Positions 6,336 through 10,803 of a DNA stretch of 10,803 nucleotides are shown piece by piece. The notes under the pieces are model-generated. The model did no database searches. It had not been told where the DNA came from and worked only from the letters and a program-made list of their open reading frames with translations. This DNA comes from Planctomycetaceae bacterium (GTDB taxonomy: Bacteria; Planctomycetota; Planctomycetia; Pirellulales; Pirellulaceae), in contig JAKEHX010000576.1 in the NCBI GenBank assembly GCA_022614795.1, forward strand, positions 1-10,803, in the 5' to 3' direction. The stretch's first letter is position 1, and each line of letters starts with the position of its first letter. The position numbers were made by a program, and so were the translations under genes.

Positions 6336-6437
6336 ATGAACAACCAAACGTGCGAAGGCTGCAACTGCGGTGACAAGTCTTGTCCAGAATGCTGTAAGGA
6401 CTGTTGCCCGGATTGCTGCAAGCCAACGCAGAAGTAG
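6336..6437 (+). CDS. Metallothionein-like cysteine-rich peptide (33 aa)
   Basis: ATG 6336-6338 to TAG 6435-6437 encodes 33 residues, ten of them cysteine (6, 9, 11, 16, 19, 20, 23, 24, 27, 28). The pattern is CEGCNC, then CPEC, CKDC and CPDC back to back, and a last Cys; each tetrad has an acidic third residue. There is no His and no aromatic residue, as in classic metallothioneins. A strong ribosome site, AGGGGAG (6325-6331), sits 4 bases before the ATG, which argues for real translation. It lies 49 bases downstream of the CsoR/RcnR-type regulator, probably on the same mRNA. The likely role is binding thiophilic metals such as Cu(I), Zn or Cd in the cytoplasm. I know no family with this exact sequence. 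Small size means it is easily missed by gene callers. Confidence 0.75.
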   Translation: MNNQTCEGCNCGDKSCPECCKDCCPDCCKPTQK

Positions 6438-6642
6438 GGCAGTCAGGACGGGTTCCGGCGGATTAGGGACGAGATTCGCGACGGGCTTGCTGAGTGGCTC
6501 CAAAGCACCTGATCTCCAGGCGCCGATCGGTAAGGCATGCACGCGGATCCTTCACACAAAGTTCACGCAGCCTTCATCGTTGCGGTTGAGGATGGCCGTT
6601 CTCAAATTGGTTCCTCCTCTGCCGGCGCTACAAGGTCGCGAA
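6438..6642. other. 205-bp gap between metallothionein-like gene and lipoprotein gene
   Basis: I see no gene, terminator or clear promoter here. The lipoprotein frame is open through this gap, but the upstream codons give no credible signal peptide, so I treat it as noncoding. Confidence 0.4.
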
Positions 6643-8664
6643 ATGCGTGGACCGCTGCATCTACTCGTTCTGGCCAGCCTGTGTCTGCCGATGACCGGCT
6701 GTGGCAGTTGCGGCGGGCTGGAGGCCGACATGCGGCGGGCCGCGAAGCGCGACAGCCCGGACACTGACCCGGAAGATGCGCCCGGGGCCAGCGTTGCTGC
6801 GACAGCCAAAGCGGCGCCAGCGACGACGAAGGCGGCCGCTCCGGAGGAGACAGCTCCCGTGGCCCCTGCCGTCGAACCGACTGCTCCCATGGTCAGCAAC
6901 GAAAAGCCCAAGGAGGAGCTGACGGTGACCGACCGGCGGGCCCGCTCGATCGCGAACTTGGAGAAGATCAGCAAGGCGCTTACGGCGTACGTCAAGAAGA
7001 AGGGAAAGCTGCCTCCCGCCTCGATTGCGGTCGATGGCGAAGGACAACTTTCCTGGCGGGTGATCATCTTGCCGGAGCTGGGCTATCCGGAGCTGAAGGC
7101 GCGATTCAGGGACGAGCCCTGGGATACCGCGTACAACAAAGCCCTGCTCGACTATATTCCGCCCGAGTATCAATCGCCGGAGCGGTTCGACGCCAAGACC
7201 AACTACCTCGCGGTCGTAGGGTCGCGATCCGCCTTTTTCTCATCCGTGGGCGTCGCCCCCGGCCTCATCAAGGATGGCCCCGATAATACGCTGGCCGTGG
7301 TCGAGGTCGATGATCAATTCGCGGTCGAGTGGACCAAACCGAGCGACCACCTGCCACAACTCGAAACGCCCGCGGACCGGCTGAACGGATTGCGCGGCGA
7401 AGGCGCCTTTGGCATCATGGCCAGCGGCCGCGTCGTGCTGTTGCCCCGCGAGATGCAAGCCTCCCGGCTGGCGGCGCTGTTCACGGCGATCGGCGGCGAG
7501 CCGATTGGCTCGACTGCCGATCTGAAGCCTCCGACCGCCGAGCCGCCGCCAGTTACCATCGCGGCGGTCGCCGACGATCCCAATGCGGCCAATGCAGCCG
7601 CCGCATCTGCGGAAGGCAGCGCGCCGACAGAAGCGGGTCCGACGCCCATTGCTCCGGCCCAGCCGATGGGGTTTCCAGGCTCGGTCCCCTATGTGGCCGA
7701 TGTTGGCAAGCAGGAGGTTCCCGATGAGGAGTCGCTGGCTCGCGCCCGCGAATCGCTCAAAGAACTCTACGGCAAGGACTTCCAGCAAGCCAAAACGCTC
7801 CAGCAGCGACAGAAATTCGTCAAGGACCTGCTGGCCGAGGCCCCGAACGTCGAGCAGAACGCGTCGGATTATCACGAGCTGGTGCGGATTGCGCGTGACA
7901 TGGCCGCTGCGGTCGGCGATACCGACTCGGCTCTGCAAGCCAGTCAACTGCTCGAACAACGGTTCCAGATCGATCCGCTTGCCGCTCGGCTGGCGGTGTT
8001 GGAAGCGCTTGCCAAGCATGGCAGTGAATTAAAAACTGCCGAGCCGGCATGCCAGGAAAGTTTGCGGCTGCTCGATGAAGCGTTCGAGGGAGACCGCTAC
8101 GACGTGGCCTTGCCGCTGTGCGACGTGGCCCTGGGATTCGCGCGAAACCTGGGCAACCGGGCGGACGTGGCTCGTCTAACGCAGCGGATCCCAGCGCTGG
8201 AGGACGCGCGGTCGCTGTATATTGCGGCCACCAAGGCACTCGACAAGGTCCAGGCTGATCCGGCCGATGCCGCTGCCAACGAAGCGGTCGGCCGGTATCT
8301 CTGCCTGGTCAAGAATCGCTGGGAGGCCGGGCTGCCGTTTCTCAACAAGTCGGCCGACATCCGGCTGCGCGGAATTGGCTCGATCGAACTGTCGCCCAAC
8401 CGCACGGCGCACGAAACGCTGGCCCTGGCCGAGCAATACTGGGAGCTCGCCGGCCGCTTCAAGCAGCCCCAGCGGCGCGGCCTGCACTTGCGGGCCGTTT
8501 ATTGCTACGCCTCAGTCGCTCCGCGCCTGGCCACCAGCCTCGACAAGGTCAAGGTCGCCAAGCGGCTGGATGAGGCCATCGCCATCTACGGCCGTGAAGA
8601 GATCGACCGCGTGATTGCCCCGCTCAAGCCCAAGGCGCCGGCCGTGACCCAGTCCGAGAGTTGA
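6643..8664 (+). CDS. Large lipoprotein: DUF1559-like domain plus C-terminal helical repeat region
   Basis: A 673-residue protein. A signal peptide ends in the lipobox LPMTGC, with lipidated Cys20, so it should be membrane-anchored and face the periplasm. An Ala/Pro/Thr-rich linker (45-90) follows. Residues 98-285 resemble the DUF1559 core without a prepilin helix: SIANLEKISKALTAYV, LSWRVIILPELGY, DEPWDTAYNKALLDYIP, DGPDNTLAVVE and VEWTKPSD. A second Ala/Pro-rich linker (295-345) leads to a helical, TPR-like region (360-660), including QQRQKFVKDLLAEAP, ALQASQLLEQRF and AVGRYLCLVKNRW, a pattern I recall from other planctomycete secreted proteins. The start at 6643 is preferred because it gives a clean lipoprotein signal and has AAGG at 6632-6635; ATG 6592 in the same frame would add 17 residues. 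The function is unknown; scaffold or binding roles are guesses. Confidence 0.75.
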   Translation: MRGPLHLLVLASLCLPMTGCGSCGGLEADMRRAAKRDSPDTDPEDAPGASVAATAKAAPATTKAAAPEETAPVAPAVEPTAPMVSNEKPKEELTVTDRRARSIANLEKISKALTAYVKKKGKLPPASIAVDGEGQLSWRVIILPELGYPELKARFRDEPWDTAYNKALLDYIPPEYQSPERFDAKTNYLAVVGSRSAFFSSVGVAPGLIKDGPDNTLAVVEVDDQFAVEWTKPSDHLPQLETPADRLNGLRGEGAFGIMASGRVVLLPREMQASRLAALFTAIGGEPIGSTADLKPPTAEPPPVTIAAVADDPNAANAAAASAEGSAPTEAGPTPIAPAQPMGFPGSVPYVADVGKQEVPDEESLARARESLKELYGKDFQQAKTLQQRQKFVKDLLAEAPNVEQNASDYHELVRIARDMAAAVGDTDSALQASQLLEQRFQIDPLAARLAVLEALAKHGSELKTAEPACQESLRLLDEAFEGDRYDVALPLCDVALGFARNLGNRADVARLTQRIPALEDARSLYIAATKALDKVQADPADAAANEAVGRYLCLVKNRWEAGLPFLNKSADIRLRGIGSIELSPNRTAHETLALAEQYWELAGRFKQPQRRGLHLRAVYCYASVAPRLATSLDKVKVAKRLDEAIAIYGREEIDRVIAPLKPKAPAVTQSES

Positions 8665-8755
8665 CATTCATCGAATCTTAACGGGGTCTTCATATTGGAT
8701 CGCGATGGTGAATGGATTGCCTTGGTCGTGGCCCTTAATTCGAAGGTCAGCAGTC

Positions 8756-9958
8756 ATGTGGCGTGAGTTTTGGATCGTCGCGGCCCTCTGCGGCGTCTTC
8801 GTGGGCTTCCTGGCTTGGGCCAGTGCGTCCGCGACGTTCCTCTTCAACCACCCTCGGACGACGGGGCTGCGGGTCGAGATCGATCGTGCTACCGGCCAGC
8901 CGATCGTGATGCAGAAGTTGGCAGAGATCAAAGCGGCCGAGGCTCAAGCAAGAGCTCCCGGGGCCAAGCCGAAGGTGCAGGCCGACAAGCTGGAATACGA
9001 CTTTGGCGTGATGGACCCGCTGACGATGGGGCGGCATGCATTTGTGCTGAAGAACGTAGGTACGGCACCGCTCAAGCTGGACGTGGGCCCGACCACCTGC
9101 AAGTGCACGGTCAGCGGCCTCGACAAGCGCGACGTCGCACCGGGCGGCCAGGCCATGGTCACGCTCGAGTGGAACACCGGCAATGCCCCGGTTTATTCGC
9201 ACGCCGCCACGATCTACACCAGCGATCCAGCGCGCAAGTCGCTCGAAGTGCGCGTCAGCGGCAAGGTGCGGATGCAGCTAGGCGCCGACGTTTCCGAATT
9301 GGTGCTCGCCGACATTCCGCCGACCTCGTCAGCCGTGGCGGAATGCTTTGTCTATTCCCAGATGTGGGACCAGTTCGAAGTCGAGTCGGTCGATTCCAAG
9401 CTGGCAGGCCTCAAATGGGAGCTGACGAGCGTCCCGCCGGATGCCGCACCCCAGCTTTACGCCCGGGCGATCACGCGGCTGCGCGTTACCCTTCCGGCCG
9501 AGAATGTTTCCACACGCTTCAGCGACACCTTGCGGATCGTAGCCAAAGTGGTCGGGCAGGACGAACACGTCACCCTCCAGCTGCCGATCCAAGGAAACGT
9601 GCTGGGCCGCTACACGGTGTATGGCGGCGACATCGTAGGCGACGCCGTCCAATTGGGCTCAGTCCCCTGGGGCCGCGGCAAGAGAACGAAGCTCCTGATC
9701 AAAGTTCGCGACCACGAGCCGGAGCTGGGCGAAGTTCGGGTCGAAGCGCATCCCAGCCTGCTCCAGGCCCGCCTCACGCCGCGAGAAGAGGCGTCGCCAA
9801 AGGGCCTTTACGACCTGCACCTGGAATTGCCCGCCGACACCGCCCCCTGCCAATACCTGGGCACGCCGCAGGGCGAAGTGGTCATTACGACCGATCATCC
9901 TCGGCTGGGGACGCTGCGGTTCCCGGTGCGATTTGCCGTGATTCAAAGGCAGGACTAA
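8756..9958 (+). CDS. Membrane-anchored DUF1573 protein
   Basis: A 400-residue protein. A single N-terminal hydrophobic segment (about residues 6-27) with no cleavage site I can see suggests an anchor, with the rest outside the cytoplasm. After a charged linker rich in Lys/Ala, residues 79-170 match DUF1573: LEYDFGVMDPLTMGRHAFVLKN is followed by the hallmark PTTCKCTV (112-119) with Cys115 and Cys117, and by PGGQAMVTLEW. DUF1573 is an immunoglobulin-like (ASPM/SPD-2/Hydin-type) fold found in surface proteins of Bacteroidetes and planctomycetes; no enzymatic role is known. Residues 171-400 are beta-rich and probably further Ig-like repeats. ATG 8756 is chosen because AAGG (8743-8746) precedes it and it puts the hydrophobic segment at the N-terminus; an in-frame ATG at 8705 would add 17 residues. 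arsC starts 12 bases downstream. Confidence 0.8.
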   Translation: MWREFWIVAALCGVFVGFLAWASASATFLFNHPRTTGLRVEIDRATGQPIVMQKLAEIKAAEAQARAPGAKPKVQADKLEYDFGVMDPLTMGRHAFVLKNVGTAPLKLDVGPTTCKCTVSGLDKRDVAPGGQAMVTLEWNTGNAPVYSHAATIYTSDPARKSLEVRVSGKVRMQLGADVSELVLADIPPTSSAVAECFVYSQMWDQFEVESVDSKLAGLKWELTSVPPDAAPQLYARAITRLRVTLPAENVSTRFSDTLRIVAKVVGQDEHVTLQLPIQGNVLGRYTVYGGDIVGDAVQLGSVPWGRGKRTKLLIKVRDHEPELGEVRVEAHPSLLQARLTPREEASPKGLYDLHLELPADTAPCQYLGTPQGEVVITTDHPRLGTLRFPVRFAVIQRQD

Positions 9959-9970
9959 CGACGAACAGCG

Positions 9971-10411
9971 ATGTCGATCCAACCCAACGTCCTGTTTCTC
10001 TGCACCGGCAATTCCTGCCGCAGCCAAATGGCCGAGGGGCTGCTGCGGCATCGGGCGGGGGATCGATTCAACGTCTATAGCGCCGGCACCGACCCGGCCG
10101 AGCGGGTGCATCCGCGGGCCATCCAAGTGATGAGCGAGGCAGGCATCGACATCTCCGGCCAGCGGCCCAAGGGCGTGAAAGAATATCTCGGCAGACTCCA
10201 CGTTCGCTATTTGATTATCGTTTGCAGCGAAGCCGACGAGGCCTGCCCGAGGGTCTTTCCCGGCGTGCTCAATCGGTTGTTTTGGCCCTTTGACGATCCG
10301 GCACGGTTGACCGGCGATGACGACCAGATCCAGGCCGGGTTTCGCCGCGTCCGCGACCAGATCGCCGACCGGGTCGACGCGTGGCTTTCCTCGCTGCCGA
10401 AAGATCCATAG
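9971..10411 (+). CDS. arsC: Arsenate reductase, thioredoxin-coupled, LMW-PTPase fold
   Basis: A 146-residue cytoplasmic protein starting NVLFLCTGNSCRSQMAEGLL. This is the P-loop of low-molecular-weight phosphatases (CX5R: Cys11 to Arg17) with the CTGNSCRSQMAEG form typical of arsenate reductases. Two further cysteines, Cys85 and Cys92, in VCSEADEACP are seven apart, the same spacing as Cys82/Cys89 of B. subtilis and S. aureus ArsC, so the whole three-cysteine relay that reduces As(V) to As(III) and is recycled by thioredoxin is present. FDDP (107-110) supplies the general acid. Length matches the family. It starts 12 bases after the DUF1573 gene, probably in one operon; no arsR, arsB or acr3 is nearby, so it may also serve as a phosphatase. 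No clear Shine-Dalgarno is seen, which suits translational coupling. Confidence 0.88.
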   Translation: MSIQPNVLFLCTGNSCRSQMAEGLLRHRAGDRFNVYSAGTDPAERVHPRAIQVMSEAGIDISGQRPKGVKEYLGRLHVRYLIIVCSEADEACPRVFPGVLNRLFWPFDDPARLTGDDDQIQAGFRRVRDQIADRVDAWLSSLPKDP

Positions 10412-10446
10412 CCGGCGGCCTTGCCGATTTCCGTAAGCAATCCCGA

Positions 10447-10803
10447 ATGTTGACGACCGTGGAAGCTCTCGACTTCGATCCGTATCGGCTTTGGCTCAAC
10501 ATCGCCGAGCCGCAGCGGCCGGTCGGTCCCTATCACCTGTTGGGGTTGTCGCTCCTCGAAGCCGACGCCAATCGCATTCGCGCGGGCTACCTGCGCCAGC
10601 AGTCGGCCATGCTCCTGCAAATCGACAAGGTTGATCCTGCCCTGTGGGACTCGATCAGCCGTGAGATTAAAGAAGCATATAGCCTGCTGTGCGACCCCGA
10701 GCAAAAGGCCGTGCTCGATGCGGGCATTCGCCGCAAGCAGGCAGCGGGCGCCAACGGCAGGCAGGCAGCCGGACCAGCGCCCGCCGGGACAACCGTCACC
10801 TGC
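10447..10803 (+). CDS. J-domain-like protein, N-terminal part (runs off window)
   Basis: The frame opens at ATG 10447 and is open to the window end (119 codons seen). DFDPYRLWLNI (9-19), VGPYHLLGL (26-34) and IKEAYSLLCDPEQKAVLDA (74-92) follow the outline of a J-domain: a YxLLGL start, a central helix and a final helix with A-x-x-x-L-x-D-P-x-x-x-x-x-D. The HPD tripeptide that activates DnaK is absent (residues 50-60 read RQQSAMLLQID), as in a planctomycete group of J-like domains placed before large membrane or kinase-like proteins. The last part is Ala/Gly/Pro-rich, like a linker. What follows is outside the window. It lies 35 bases after arsC on the same strand. No clear ribosome site is seen. 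Confidence 0.7.
   Translation, partial: MLTTVEALDFDPYRLWLNIAEPQRPVGPYHLLGLSLLEADANRIRAGYLRQQSAMLLQIDKVDPALWDSISREIKEAYSLLCDPEQKAVLDAGIRRKQAAGANGRQAAGPAPAGTTVTC

Noticed and set aside
6592..6642. Earlier start (ATG 6592) for the lipoprotein
   Set aside because: It would put 17 extra residues before a well-formed lipoprotein signal peptide, and no better ribosome site supports it.
8770..10080. 436-codon plus-strand open frame crossing the DUF1573/arsC junction
   Set aside because: It overlaps two genes with solid family motifs in another frame and is very Arg/Gly-rich, typical of an out-of-frame reading.

Overview
The window looks like a chromosomal segment of a GC-rich planctomycete, probably Pirellulales-like. 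This rests on gene families that are typical of or strongly expanded in that phylum: DUF1559 prepilin-like proteins with an H-X9-DG motif, a planctomycete-type cytochrome c (PSCyt1-like) protein, a DUF1573 protein, a lipoprotein joining a DUF1559-like domain to a helical repeat, and a J-domain-like N-terminus without HPD. No rRNA, tRNA, CRISPR array, transposase or phage gene was seen.

Left part (1-1440, minus strand): the 5' part of an RlmI-like 23S rRNA cytosine methyltransferase gene, cut by the window edge, and a small CheY-like pseudo-receiver gene. Three long palindromes lie here. Each is a head-to-head pair of hairpins with GTAG at the outer foot, the layout of REP doublets (BIMEs). 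One is inside the methyltransferase reading frame and is translated in frame. The other two bracket the pseudo-receiver gene and supply its stop codon and most of its immediate leader.

Middle (1607-4453, plus strand): two tandem, diverged paralogous genes for DUF1559 proteins with type IV prepilin-like leaders, closed by a strong intrinsic terminator. From here on every gene is on the plus strand. A membrane-anchored cytochrome c-type protein (4470-5912) follows.

The most interesting part is 5944-6437. A near-consensus promoter is overlapped by a site that matches the TACT-G6-N-AGTA rule known for RcnR. It precedes a CsoR/RcnR-family regulator that has lost the usual first Cys and the His of the metal site. 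Next, 49 bases downstream, lies a 33-codon gene for a peptide with ten cysteines arranged as one CxxCxC and three back-to-back CxxC units plus a final Cys. I read it as a small metallothionein-like protein under an auto-regulated metal (or thiol/sulfur) sensor. It resembles mycobacterial RicR/MymT in logic but not in sequence.

Right part (6643-10803): a large lipoprotein, then a likely operon of a membrane-anchored DUF1573 protein, a thioredoxin-type arsenate reductase (ArsC) 12 bases downstream, and the start of a J-domain-like protein that runs off the window. Functions are read from motifs by eye; no database search was possible.
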